The notes: generated by a model from the letters alone, not told the origin. DNA of 64,000 nt from DASSCW01 sp036556695 (GCA_036556695.1 DATBIY010000006.1:29099-93098); one strand, 5' to 3'; numbered from the stretch's first letter, positions 16,301 through 24,336 are shown. Program-made: numbers and translations.

Positions 16301-16765
16301 GGCCACGGCGACCGCGTCGGCCGCCTGGCGCGCATGGTTGCCGAGAAGCTGGGGTGCGACGCCGGATCGGCCAGCGCCATCGAGCTTGCGGCTCGGCTGC
16401 ACGGCCTGGAGGCCATCGGCGCGGAGGAGCTGCAGGCCGTCCCGTCGCTGCGCGAGGTGGGCGAGCTGGTCGGCTGGCACGGCCGCGAGTCGCACGGGAG
16501 TGGCGCGCACGGGCCCGACGCGGACGACCGGATGCCACTGGCAGCGCAGATCGTCGCCGCGGCCAATGCGTACGACGTGCTGGCCTCCGGCATCAACGGC
16601 GAGCCGATGGACCGGCGCGCGGCCATCGACCGCCTGGCCGAGGGCGGACGCTTCGAAATCCAGGTGGTCCGGGCGCTGGCGACCGTGGTTGGCGTGAAGT
16701 CGCGCGCCTCCCGGCGACGGCGGCGCGGCGACGCGGTCATGCCCGAGGAGCGCGGCGCCGCCTGA
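13349..16765 (+). CDS. MerR-HTH / four-GAF / GGDEF / degenerate HD-GYP signalling protein
   Basis: 1138 residues from a GTG. Residues 14-65 form a MerR/excisionase-type helix-turn-helix (LISVAQAAALLGVHPNTLRA). Four GAF sensor units follow at about 88-216, 230-392, 400-565 and 584-735; the last two share WVAENGEPILAND/WAVEHGEPILAND. A diguanylate cyclase domain at about 745-905 has an intact FRYGGDEFALIL and an RAED inhibitory site exactly five residues before GGDEF. The C-terminal 160 residues resemble HD-GYP, but the HD is HG (ARLHGLE) and GYP is missing. It likely makes c-di-GMP in response to GAF ligands and may bind DNA; phosphodiesterase activity is unlikely. Confidence 0.88.
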   Translation: MPSLFRDRGFEHEALISVAQAAALLGVHPNTLRAWTDAGRLTAYRINARGDRRYRRIDVERLLAEGGDFPDPALAADSAAAQRENEVTLFARLAQGTGPSATPAAVCRSAIEALRTSMGIERAAIYVTRDAADGVLVLETHAGYSVPPPPTIEAVNAVAADHPAAADAGIRRRLPLQAAGERLGELVLEDEPGGALEGVRDQLLRHAAAAIAADLLNARVMARARREVSRARALRHVTQELTGQLDLGAVLDEVVDRTRSLFDADKAGLWLLDESEQPFKSAASRSLGEDFQARVRQLTLSSEAVGVQAVRERRTFVVREADTRQGVGEMQAVYAAEGIKTACIVPLVSNDRAVGVLGLYHLRDHDWPDDELALAQSFANQAAVAISNARLYHSVADQANRIRSIQDLSARLNRLTDVQAIADAIVAEASSLANYHDIRVYVVDWDRRICEPVAFTDRLLGDGDFKEALRVDIGEGSFTGWVAENGEPILANDALHDDRGLTIEGTDDIDESMLVVPMMYEGRAVGVIALSKLGMNQFSTDDLQTMTIFAGYAAQAIANARAYERLEQQSAELARQLQSQRRLLEINERLLSTLDRADVMETIADGLRSVVRYDNLSIYRADEVKQVLQPVLTRERHAEEVSRYVVPFGSGLMGWAVEHGEPILANDALNDPRAMQIPGTPDDPEALIVVPLIADGEVIGCMNLSRVGGPEVHFSDADFDLVKLFAGQASIALRNAEAHQAIAMRAETDALTGLGNHGAFQRTLADVLGQPEGAAPSRPKGRQAGPVALLMMDLDNFKAYNDRLGHPAGDALLHAIGNAIYGSARAEDRVFRYGGDEFALILPGADARAAEAVGERVRAAVARLTSKEPMPVTISVGVAAYPGDATDKNDLIAAADTALYLGKQAPEDRVVRADQVPTEMRALRSTLDQLARAALLHPDEGPTVDSLVEQAARLSHAGDGQESSVRDALLAVARSLDALDPASIGHGDRVGRLARMVAEKLGCDAGSASAIELAARLHGLEAIGAEELQAVPSLREVGELVGWHGRESHGSGAHGPDADDRMPLAAQIVAAANAYDVLASGINGEPMDRRAAIDRLAEGGRFEIQVVRALATVVGVKSRASRRRRRGDAVMPEERGAA

Positions 16766-16788
16766 CCATCGCGCGCGGCGCCGGTTGT

Positions 16789-16794
16789 TATGAT
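16789..16794 (+). promoter_or_regulatory. -10 element TATGAT before the lipoprotein gene
   Basis: TATGAT lies 11 nt before the ATG at 16806 and follows the stop of the GGDEF gene closely, so the lipoprotein-antiporter pair has its own near-leaderless promoter. Confidence 0.5.
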
Positions 16795-16805
16795 CGGCCT
16801 TCCCG

Positions 16806-17564
16806 ATGTCGAACCCGTCCCTCCGCGCCGTGCCCGCACGGTTCCTTCCCGTCCTGGCACTGACCGCCGTCGCTGTGCTGCTGGCCGCCTGCGGCTCGCA
16901 GGATCCGACGTCAACGCCGCAGGGCAGCTCCCAGCCGTCCGGAGCCAGCCAGCCCGCCAGCGCCACGCCGCAGCCCACCGCCACTCCCTTGCCGACGCCG
17001 CTGCCCACCCCGCAGTACACCAACCCGCCGGATCGGGCGCTGGCGCGGCTGATCCCCGAGCGAGTGGCCGGCACGCGCATCACCATCCCTGATCGCGAAG
17101 AGTTCGCGCTGACGCCGGGGGACTTCGGCGCTGCCTACGGCGACCTGGGCCTGCAGTTCACCGCGCTGCAGGTCGCCTACGTGGTCGAGCCGCGGCTGTC
17201 GCTGTACGTGGCGCGTGTTTCCGATCCGCAGCCGACCACCCGGGAGCTGGAGCCGTACCTGGCCACCGCCGGGCAGTACGTCGGCATCGCCGGGCTGCAT
17301 CGCAAGGAGTGGCGCTACCGTCGGGTCGACGGGCGGGTGACGTGGATGCGTCCCGAGGACAACGCCACGGCGGCCGGCACGATGATCTACACCTGGGCGG
17401 CGGATGGCTACGTGTTCCTGCTCATCGGCGTGGACGATGGCCTCAACCGCGCGCTGTTCAGGGCGCTTCCCGGTGAGCGCGCCGCGGCAACGCCCAGCAG
17501 CAGCCCGTCGGGCAGCGCCTCGCCGGCCGGCAGCGCATTACCTTCACCCAGCGGGTCGCCGTAG
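16806..17564 (+). CDS. Hypothetical lipoprotein
   Basis: 252 residues. The signal peptide ends in a clear lipobox LLAAC with the lipidated cysteine near residue 28. A Pro/Ser/Thr-rich linker (repeats of TPxPTPLP type) runs to about residue 75. A folded domain of some 145 residues follows, beginning near DRALARLIPERVAGTRITIP, and ends in a Ser/Gly/Pro-rich tail. I do not recognise the domain. The antiporter gene begins 2 nt after its stop, so they are co-transcribed; a role tied to ion transport is only positional inference. Confidence 0.72.
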   Translation: MSNPSLRAVPARFLPVLALTAVAVLLAACGSQDPTSTPQGSSQPSGASQPASATPQPTATPLPTPLPTPQYTNPPDRALARLIPERVAGTRITIPDREEFALTPGDFGAAYGDLGLQFTALQVAYVVEPRLSLYVARVSDPQPTTRELEPYLATAGQYVGIAGLHRKEWRYRRVDGRVTWMRPEDNATAAGTMIYTWAADGYVFLLIGVDDGLNRALFRALPGERAAATPSSSPSGSASPAGSALPSPSGSP

Positions 17565-17566
17565 CC

Positions 17567-18649
17567 ATGTTCGGGCGCCTGGCATACGGCGTCGCGATCG
17601 CCGGCTCGGTGGCCGCCCTGGTCATGCGCCTCATCGGCGCCGATCCGACGCTGACCTTCTTCGTCAGCGGCGCCGCCATCGGCGGCCTGGCCTATACGCT
17701 GGGCCACGCCACCGAGCAGCTGGGCGCGGCGCTCGGCCCGCGCATCGGCGGGATCCTGAACGCCACCGTCGGCAACATCGGCGAGATCATCATCGCCGGC
17801 TTCCTGATCGCCAGCGGCGAGCTGGAGGTCGTCAAGGCCTCGATCACCGGCTCGATCATCGGCAACCTGCTGCTGGTGCTGGGCGCCTCGCTGCTGGTCG
17901 GCGGCCTGAAGAACGGGGTGCAGCGCTACGACGCGCAGGCGACCGGCATGAACGCCGCCAGCCTGCTGCTGGCCACCAGCGGGCTCATCGTGCCGGCCAC
18001 GCTGGCCGCGCTGTCGAATGCCGGAGCCGAGACCGGCTCCGAGTCACCAGTGTTCTTCAACCTGGAGGCGCTCACCATCGGCGTGGCCGTGGTCCTGCTG
18101 CTGACCTATGCCGCGCAGCTGTTCTTCTACCTGCGCTCCCCAGAGGTCAGCGCACCCGGCGAGCAGGAGGAGGAGCACGGCCCCATCTGGTCGGTGCGCC
18201 GCTCGCTGACCGTCCTGCTGGGATCAGCGGCAGTCCTGACCCTGGTGTCCGAGATCCTGGTCCACTCGCTGGAGCCGATGGTCGAGTCGGTCGGAATCAA
18301 CCGCTTCTTCATCGGCATCATCCTGATCCCGCTGATCGGCAACATGGCCGAGCACGTGGTGGGCATCACGCTGGCCTACAAGAACAAGATGGACTTCAGT
18401 TTGGTGACCTCGCTGGGCTCGGCCACCCAGATCGCCCTGTTCGCGGCGCCGGTGCTCGTCTTCTTCGGCCTGATCGTCGGGCAGCCGCTCACCCTGGTGT
18501 TCACCCCGCTGGAAGTGGTGGCGGTGGGGGTCGGGGTGCTGATCGCGTCCTACATCGCCGTGGACGGGCAGTCCAACTGGGTGGAGGGCATGCAGCTCGT
18601 CAGCGTGTACACCATCCTGGGGATCGCCTTCTTCTTCGTCACGCCGTAG
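17567..18649 (+). CDS. cax: Calcium/cation:proton antiporter (CaCA/CAX family)
   Basis: 360 residues with about eleven hydrophobic segments. It exchanges Ca2+ or a related cation for protons across the cytoplasmic membrane. Both alpha-repeat signatures are present: GGILNATVGNIGEIIIA near residue 62 and LIGNMAEHVVGITLAYKNKM near 258, each with the G-N-x-x-E core that binds the ion. An acidic loop (GEQEEEHG near 202) separates the two halves, as in CAX proteins. It is translated from an ATG 2 nt after the lipoprotein stop. Confidence 0.9.
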   Translation: MFGRLAYGVAIAGSVAALVMRLIGADPTLTFFVSGAAIGGLAYTLGHATEQLGAALGPRIGGILNATVGNIGEIIIAGFLIASGELEVVKASITGSIIGNLLLVLGASLLVGGLKNGVQRYDAQATGMNAASLLLATSGLIVPATLAALSNAGAETGSESPVFFNLEALTIGVAVVLLLTYAAQLFFYLRSPEVSAPGEQEEEHGPIWSVRRSLTVLLGSAAVLTLVSEILVHSLEPMVESVGINRFFIGIILIPLIGNMAEHVVGITLAYKNKMDFSLVTSLGSATQIALFAAPVLVFFGLIVGQPLTLVFTPLEVVAVGVGVLIASYIAVDGQSNWVEGMQLVSVYTILGIAFFFVTP

Positions 18650-18696
18650 ACGGCGGCGCTCCGGCGTGCCGCGGCGGGGCGGCGGGCGCATCGGTC

Positions 18697-18702
18697 TATG
18701 AT
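18697..18702 (+). promoter_or_regulatory. -10 element TATGAT before the WYL regulator
   Basis: TATGAT overlaps an in-frame ATG at 18698, which would place that ATG inside the promoter. The next in-frame start, GTG at 18710, lies 7 nt after the hexamer, matching the spacing seen elsewhere in this window. Confidence 0.5.
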
Positions 18703-18709
18703 CCGGCTC

Positions 18710-19732
18710 GTGCTGGATGAGAGCTGGGAGCCGGCGGACGAGCGCGGTGCGCGCAAGCGCGACCGGCTGGCCCGGCTGCTGAGGGTGGCATCCATCCTCT
18801 ACTCGCGGGGCTCGGGCGACAACGGCGTGGCGGTGACCGAGATCGCCGAGCTGACCGGCATGACCACCCGCACGGTGTACCGCGACATCAAGGCCCTCGA
18901 GGAAGAGCTGGGCATGCCGATCTTCGAGGCGGGGCGCGGCCGCCGCGGGATCGAGAAGAAGTACTTCCTGCCGCCGCTGCGCCTCTCCCTGCCCGAGGCG
19001 GTGGTGCTGTTCCTGGCGTCGCGGCTCATCGCGCGCTGGTCGGACGAATACGACCAGGCGGTCATCAGCGCCTTCACCAAGCTGGCGGACCTCCTGCCAC
19101 AGCCCATCGCCCGCCACGTGGCGGCCACCATGCTGAGTGTCGGGCGGGCAGATCCCAACGAGCCGTTCACCCGCAACTTCGCGGTGGTCGCCCAGGGCTG
19201 GGCCGACGGGCGGGTCGTCGAGTTCGACTACGAGCCCGCATCTGGCGGAGCCGATGCGCGCCACGCGCGGGTGCGGCCGTACTTCCTGGAGCCCGATGCC
19301 GCCGGGCGCTCGGTCTACCTCATCGGCTTCGATGAGACGGTCGATGCCATGCGCACCCTCAAGGTCGAGCGCATGCGCAACGCGATCCTGACCGCGGACC
19401 GCTACGAGATCCCCGAGGAGTTCGATCCGGACGCCTGGCTGGCCCATTCGTGGGGCATCTGGTCGTCCGACACCACCGCGGTGGCGCAGGTCCGGCTGCG
19501 CTTCGACGCCTCGGTGGCGCCTCGCGTCCGGGAGTCGATCTGGCACCGCTCGCAGCAGATCACCGAGCTCCCGGATGGCGGCGTCGAGATGACGCTGACC
19601 GTGGCCGGCATCGTCGAGATCCGGCCCTGGATCCTGGGATGGGGTGACGCGGTCGAGGTGCTGGAGCCGCCAGAGCTGCGCGAGGTGGTGGCCGGCGCGG
19701 TGCGACGAGCGGCAGCGCGCTACGAGACCTGA
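18710..19732 (+). CDS. WYL-domain transcriptional regulator (DeoR/HTH_11 type)
   Basis: 340 residues from GTG 18710, preferred because the upstream ATG lies within the -10 hexamer. An N-terminal winged helix (about residues 30-85: VTEIAELTGMTTRTVYRDIK) is typical of HTH_11/DeoR folds. The middle region holds the WYL domain, with VVEFDYEPASG near residue 168 and VRPYFLEPDAAGRSVYLIG near 188, and a WCX-like C-terminal region follows. WYL domains bind small ligands or nucleic acid and often regulate DNA-damage or defence genes. Here it heads an operon with CYTH and O-antigen-ligase-like genes; its target is unknown. Confidence 0.85.
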   Translation: MLDESWEPADERGARKRDRLARLLRVASILYSRGSGDNGVAVTEIAELTGMTTRTVYRDIKALEEELGMPIFEAGRGRRGIEKKYFLPPLRLSLPEAVVLFLASRLIARWSDEYDQAVISAFTKLADLLPQPIARHVAATMLSVGRADPNEPFTRNFAVVAQGWADGRVVEFDYEPASGGADARHARVRPYFLEPDAAGRSVYLIGFDETVDAMRTLKVERMRNAILTADRYEIPEEFDPDAWLAHSWGIWSSDTTAVAQVRLRFDASVAPRVRESIWHRSQQITELPDGGVEMTLTVAGIVEIRPWILGWGDAVEVLEPPELREVVAGAVRRAAARYET

Positions 19733-20367
19733 TGCCCGGCAGCCTCGAGATCGAGCTCAAGATGCGCGCCGATGACGAGGCCCCGCTGCGCCACCTGGCG
19801 GACGTTCCTCTGCTCGGCGGATGCCGCCTGGGCCCGGCGCGAGAGGTAGAGGAGACCGATCGCTACCTCGACACCGCTGACCGGCGGCTCTCGTCGCAGG
19901 GCTGGGCCTGCCGCCTGCGGAAGCGCAACGGCGTGACGCTCGTCTCGCTCAAGGGGCCACCGGAGCATGCGCCCGGCGAGGCCCTTCACCGCCGGCCCGA
20001 GCTCGAGGGTCCAGCCGATGGTGTGCCCGACCCTGCCGCGTGGCCGCCCTCGGCGGCGCGCAGCCGCCTGCTGGAGCTGACCGGCCATGAAGCGCTGCGC
20101 GAGCGGATCGTGCTGCGGCAGCGAAGAGTCGAGCGCGTGGTGGAGCCTGACCGGCGACTCGGAGTCCTGTCGCTGGACCGGGTCGAGGTGCTGCGCGACG
20201 GGACAGCGCGCGGCGATTTCGCGGTGGTCGAGCTGGAGCTGGCCGGCGGCGCAGACGAGCGTGAGCTGGCCCCGCTGGCCGAAGCCCTGTACGCCACGCC
20301 GGGCCTGCAGGCGGAGCCGCGGACGAAGCTGGAGCGTGCGCTGGAGCTGGCGCCGGACTGCGGATGA
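19732..20367 (+). CDS. CYTH domain protein (triphosphate tunnel metalloenzyme)
   Basis: 211 residues. The family signature EIELKMR (ExExK) sits at residues 4-10, followed by ETDRYLDTADRRLSSQGWA near 38 and CRLRKRNGVTLVSLKGP near 58, the basic strands that line the tunnel. Bacterial CYTH proteins hydrolyse inorganic tripolyphosphate or act as adenylate cyclases. The C-terminal FAVVELEL strand completes the tunnel. Its ATG overlaps the stop of the WYL gene (TGATG), and the next gene starts inside its last codons, so the three are translated together. The substrate cannot be told from sequence. Confidence 0.85.
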   Translation: MPGSLEIELKMRADDEAPLRHLADVPLLGGCRLGPAREVEETDRYLDTADRRLSSQGWACRLRKRNGVTLVSLKGPPEHAPGEALHRRPELEGPADGVPDPAAWPPSAARSRLLELTGHEALRERIVLRQRRVERVVEPDRRLGVLSLDRVEVLRDGTARGDFAVVELELAGGADERELAPLAEALYATPGLQAEPRTKLERALELAPDCG

Positions 20368-22574
20368 CGATGGCACGTTCCGTGGGAGTGGCGGCGGCGG
20401 TCGTGCTGACCGTGGTGGCCATGGGCTACGCCGCCTGGGACAGTGCGCTATGGGATCCGCGCTGGCAGCTGGGTCTCCACCTCTCGGCGCTGGCCATGGC
20501 CGGCGGCCTGGCCTGGCTGGCCCTCGCCGGCGGGGCGCTGCCGCGATCCCGCCTGGAGCTGCCGATCCTGCTCCTGCTGCTCGCATTTGCCTCCGCCGCG
20601 ATGACGCCGTGGAACGCCGGCCTCTCGGCGCAGTCTCTCGCCGCAATCTGCGCCACGGTGCTGGCGCTGCCGGGGGCCGCAGTTGCCATCCGCCACCGCC
20701 CCAACCTGACAGCCCTGGCCATCCTCCTGCCGATCCTCTACGTGTCCGCCGTCGCGCTGCTCGGGCTGCTCGCCAGGCGGCTGGACTGGGTGGCAGCCGG
20801 CGGGCCTGGCCTGCCACCGATTCGCCTGATTCGCGAGTCGACCATGCTGGGGTCGGTAGCGGTGCCGCCGTTCGTCGCGCTGTCGGCTGCCCCGCTGAGC
20901 CTGCTGATCTCCGATCGCCGGACGAGACGCGGCCTGCAGGCAGCGCTGCTGATCCTGGGCGTGCCGCTCACCGTCCTGTCCGGCTCGCGCTCGGCATGGA
21001 TTGCCATCGCGGTGGCGGCCGCCGTGCTCCTCGTGCCGCCGATCATCCGCCGCGTTCGGCGCCGCGGCCTGGCGTGGCTCGGCCCGGATACGTGGACCCC
21101 GCGGCGCGTCGGAATCGCCGTCCTCGGCCTCGCCGTGCTGACGCTGTCGCTCACCCTCATCGCACCGCGGCTCACCGACCTGCGCTCGCTGCTGTACCGC
21201 GGCTTCCTGTGGCGCGACACGCTGGCCGCCTGGAGCAGCGACCCGCTGTTCGGCATCGGCCCCGGCAGCATGCCGTTCGCGCGGCAGGCGGCGGCCCCCT
21301 CGCTGAGCTTCCCGGTGCGGCAGCCGCACTCTCACGACGTGCCGCTGGGCATCCTGGGCGACGCCGGCCTGCTGGGCCTGGCTGCGGCGGCCGCGGTGGT
21401 GATCACCTTCGTCTGGCTGGCGGGGCCATGGCGGACGCGGACCCGCCCCGGCCGCGCGGCGTTCGCGGTGTTGTCCGGCATCGCGACCTCGATGCTGTTC
21501 GAGGACCTGACCTTCCTGCCCGGCTTCAACCTGCTGATGCTGACCTTGGCCGCCATGGCACTGACCGATGGCGGCGCGATCACGTGGCGGCCCCTGCACC
21601 CGCCCGGCTGGCAGGGTCGCGGCCTGGCCGCGGCCGGGGTGGTGGCCAGTGCTGCGCTGGTGGCCGTCATGGCGGCCGGCGACGCATCCGCCATTGCCTA
21701 CCGGCAGGGCACGGACGCGGCGTCGGGTCGCGACTGGCCGGCGGCGCTCGAGGCGTTCCAGGCATCGGTCCGGCTGAACCCGTGGCAGCCAACCGGCCCG
21801 AAGGCGGTGGCATTGGTGGCGGACCGTGCGGGGAAGCCGGAGTTGGCGCGCCAGTCAACCGAGCGCGCGGTGGAGCTTGGGCCGGGCGATGGCAGTGCCT
21901 GGACGAACCTGGCGGTGCTGTGCCGCGCCCAGGGCGACCGCGAGTGCGCACGACGGGCCGCCGACCGCGCCGTCGACACGGCCAGCCCTTCCGGCCAGGA
22001 GCTGGCCAACGCGGCGCTCACCTACGAGTGGCTCGGCGACCGGCAGGCCGCGGACCGCGCATATCGCTTCTCGCTGCTGACCAACCCGTACACCAGCCTC
22101 ACGCTCCCGTGGCCGCGGCCGGTGAGCGTGGGCGACGGCACTGCGCCCGAGCTGGGCGTGGACGTGGCCGAGTTGAGCCTGCTGATCGCGCGCCGGGTGG
22201 CGAACGAGGACATCGATCCGGATGCGTATGCCACGCCCGTAATCCGGGCACTGGCCTACGCCATGACCGGCGATCGGCCCGCGGCCGAGGACGAGGTGCA
22301 GCGGGCGCTGACCGCGATGCCCGAATCGCCAACCGGCTGGGAGGTGGCCGCGCTGCTGGCGCGCCACTACGGCCAGGACGCCGAGCGGTTCCTGCGCATC
22401 GGCGACGCGGCCCGCGGGATCCAGCTGGCCAGCGGCACGCCGGAGCAGCCGGCGCTGGTCTACGACATCGCCACCTTCCGCGCCTACCCAGCCGATGGAT
22501 TGGTAGCGGACGCCGTGCGGCTGGTCCCGAGCCAGCCATGGCCCTGGGTCCTGGAGCCGTACCTGGCGCGGTGA
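20364..22574 (+). CDS. O-antigen ligase/polymerase (Wzy/WaaL)-like membrane protein with TPR tail
   Basis: 736 residues. The first ~460 form about 12 membrane helices with the family's periplasmic loop carrying FGIGPGSMPFARQAAAP and RQPHSHDVPLGILGDAGLLG near residue 290-335, the signature of Wzy/WaaL-type enzymes. The C-terminal ~270 residues are soluble and hold tetratricopeptide-like repeats (AALEAFQASVRLNPWQPTGP; AVELGPGDGSAWTNLAVLCR). Such proteins polymerise or transfer polysaccharides at the outer face of the membrane. The start overlaps the CYTH stop. No polysaccharide cluster is adjacent, so the glycan is unknown. Confidence 0.82.
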   Translation: MTMARSVGVAAAVVLTVVAMGYAAWDSALWDPRWQLGLHLSALAMAGGLAWLALAGGALPRSRLELPILLLLLAFASAAMTPWNAGLSAQSLAAICATVLALPGAAVAIRHRPNLTALAILLPILYVSAVALLGLLARRLDWVAAGGPGLPPIRLIRESTMLGSVAVPPFVALSAAPLSLLISDRRTRRGLQAALLILGVPLTVLSGSRSAWIAIAVAAAVLLVPPIIRRVRRRGLAWLGPDTWTPRRVGIAVLGLAVLTLSLTLIAPRLTDLRSLLYRGFLWRDTLAAWSSDPLFGIGPGSMPFARQAAAPSLSFPVRQPHSHDVPLGILGDAGLLGLAAAAAVVITFVWLAGPWRTRTRPGRAAFAVLSGIATSMLFEDLTFLPGFNLLMLTLAAMALTDGGAITWRPLHPPGWQGRGLAAAGVVASAALVAVMAAGDASAIAYRQGTDAASGRDWPAALEAFQASVRLNPWQPTGPKAVALVADRAGKPELARQSTERAVELGPGDGSAWTNLAVLCRAQGDRECARRAADRAVDTASPSGQELANAALTYEWLGDRQAADRAYRFSLLTNPYTSLTLPWPRPVSVGDGTAPELGVDVAELSLLIARRVANEDIDPDAYATPVIRALAYAMTGDRPAAEDEVQRALTAMPESPTGWEVAALLARHYGQDAERFLRIGDAARGIQLASGTPEQPALVYDIATFRAYPADGLVADAVRLVPSQPWPWVLEPYLAR

Positions 22575-22598
22575 GCGCGCGCCGCTGAGCGCCGAAGC

Positions 22599-23285
22599 TC
22601 AGTCGGACAGCGGCAGGCGAAGGATCAGGGCCAGCGTCGGGCGAGCACGCGGCTCGGCCGGAATGATCGGCGCCCGCAGCCACGCCGCGCCGGCCGGCCC
22701 TTCGCGATATCGGGCAGACAGCTGCCGCGCCGACAGCCCGTCGATGCCCAGGCTGGCCAGCGCCTCCGCGACCAGTGTCCCGTCGCCGGTGTAACCGCGG
22801 CCGGCGACCACTCGATCGCCGTCGGCCAGCAGCGCTCCCAGCCAGCGGCGCCGCACGCGGAACGAGCGACGGGTCACCGGCTCGCCGCCGGCCCACAGCA
22901 GGTCGCTGGCCACGTACGCCGGACGGCCGGCATCTGCCTGGCCGTCCAGGCGGGCACGCAGCAGCGCGGGATCCGGCCGGCCGTCGTCGTCCAGCACCAG
23001 CAGCGTGCCGTCCAGCACCACCCCATCCTCGCCCAGCTGTCCCAGCAGCTCACTCAGCTCGGGAAAGGTGGCGGTGGCATCGGCCAGGCCGTCCGCCTGC
23101 AGGCGGAGCCGCCCTCGCTCGGCCAGGGCGAAGGCGCGGATGCCCGGCCACCACGGCTCGAAAAAGTAGCCGGCGTCGTCGAACGGGGCGTCGACCTGGG
23201 TGGCCTGCATCGGCACGATGCGCGACGGCAAGCGCGCCGGGCGGTCCTCCGGCGGAACGGGCAGCGGCAGCTGCTCCGGGGGCAC
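22599..23285 (-). CDS. ATP-dependent DNA ligase-like protein without the catalytic lysine
   Basis: 228 residues from a GTG 6 nt after the ku stop. The order of motifs follows the adenylation domain of LigD-type ligases but the catalytic residues are changed. Motif I, normally EPKWDGYRA, is EPWWPGIRA. The motif III area (VVLDGTLLVLDDDGRPDPAL) is kept. The FDLL strand is ASDLLWAGGEPV. The usual EGVVAKR is GIDGLSARQLSARY, and the WLKIK end is WLRAPI. No lysine remains at motifs I, IV or V, so adenylation is not expected. A role as a structural or DNA-binding partner of Ku is my inference. No OB-fold domain follows. Confidence 0.72.
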   Translation of the reverse strand: MPPEQLPLPVPPEDRPARLPSRIVPMQATQVDAPFDDAGYFFEPWWPGIRAFALAERGRLRLQADGLADATATFPELSELLGQLGEDGVVLDGTLLVLDDDGRPDPALLRARLDGQADAGRPAYVASDLLWAGGEPVTRRSFRVRRRWLGALLADGDRVVAGRGYTGDGTLVAEALASLGIDGLSARQLSARYREGPAGAAWLRAPIIPAEPRARPTLALILRLPLSD

Positions 23286-23291
23286 GCTGCC

Positions 23292-24200
23292 TCAGGCGGT
23301 CTTGCGGCGTCGCGCCGCCGGCGCCTCCTCTTCCGAGTCCTTGGCCTTGCGGCGGCCGGCGGTCTTCTTGGCGGTTGACTTGGCCGGCTTCTCCTCCGCC
23401 TCCCCGCCGCTGCGGCGCGACTCGCGGGCCGCAGCCACGCTGGCCTCCAGGGCGGCCATCAGGTCGCCGATCTTGGTGGGCTCGGTCTTGCGCGCCGGCT
23501 CCGGCTTCTGTCCGGCGATCTTGGCCTCGATGACCTGCATCAGGGCCTCGCGGTACTCGTCGTGCTCCTCGGATGGATCGAACTCGCCGCTCATCGAGGA
23601 GACCAACTGCTCCGCCATCTTGCGCTCGCTGGCCTTGATCTCGATCTCGTCCTCGGGCAGATTCAGCTCCTCGAGCGAGCGGATCTCGTCGGGCCAGTGG
23701 AGCGTGGTGAGAAGCATCGTCTTGCTGAACGGGTTCAGTGCGGCCAGCTGCTCCCGGTCCTTGAGGACGATCTTGCAGATGGCGGTCTTGCCGGTCTCGG
23801 CCAGCACTGACTTGAGCAGGTAGAAGGCCTTGCGGCCGACCTCATCGGGCTCCAGGTAGTAGGCCTGCTTGACGAAGCGGGCGCCCTTCTCCTCGGCCTG
23901 ATCCTCGTCGACGAAGGCCTCGATTTCGATGGACCGCACGGTCTTGAGCGGCACCGACTCGAGGTCCTCCTCGGTAATGACCACGTACTTGCCCTTCGAC
24001 CACTCGTAGCCGCGCACAGTCTCCGAGCGCGGGATGACCTCATCGTCCTCGGGGCAATAGATCTTCATCTGGATCCGGCTCAGATCCTTCTTGTGCAGCA
24101 GGTTGAAGCCGATGCCACCCGATTCGGTGGCCAGGTACAGCTTCACCGGGATCGTCACCAGCCCGAACTGGATGGCCCCCCGCCACATGGATCGCGCCAT
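23292..24200 (-). CDS. ku: Ku homodimer protein of non-homologous end joining
   Basis: 302 residues. The core begins MARSMWRGAIQFGLVTIPVK, the classic bacterial Ku start, and contains GYEWSKGKYVVITEEDLESV near residue 64 and the AYYLEPDEVGRKAFYLL segment near 113. A Lys/Arg/Ala-rich tail from about residue 250 (KPAKSTAKKTAGRRKAK) is of the kind that helps bacterial Ku hold DNA and recruit ligase. A strong GGAGGAG precedes the ATG, with a TAGCAT -10 some 42 nt upstream. The next gene is a ligase-like protein without the catalytic lysine, while a true ligase lies at 26.7 kb. Confidence 0.96.
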   Translation of the reverse strand: MARSMWRGAIQFGLVTIPVKLYLATESGGIGFNLLHKKDLSRIQMKIYCPEDDEVIPRSETVRGYEWSKGKYVVITEEDLESVPLKTVRSIEIEAFVDEDQAEEKGARFVKQAYYLEPDEVGRKAFYLLKSVLAETGKTAICKIVLKDREQLAALNPFSKTMLLTTLHWPDEIRSLEELNLPEDEIEIKASERKMAEQLVSSMSGEFDPSEEHDEYREALMQVIEAKIAGQKPEPARKTEPTKIGDLMAALEASVAAARESRRSGGEAEEKPAKSTAKKTAGRRKAKDSEEEAPAARRRKTA

Positions 24201-24242
24201 TCAAACTCCTCCGCCCGGGCGACCGCTCCGCGCCGGGGCGCC

Positions 24243-24248
24243 ATGCTA
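24243..24248 (-). promoter_or_regulatory. -10 element TAGCAT of the ku operon
   Basis: TAGCAT lies 42 nt upstream of the ku ATG; unlike many genes here, ku keeps a leader with a strong GGAGGAG ribosome site. Confidence 0.4.
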
Positions 24249-24336
24249 CACCTGCCTCGCAAAAGGGCCTGCCAAGCGGCTCGGCTAGGACCATCCCGTC
24301 ATTGTTCGCACTGCCTTCCGTACCCAGACTGCAGGC

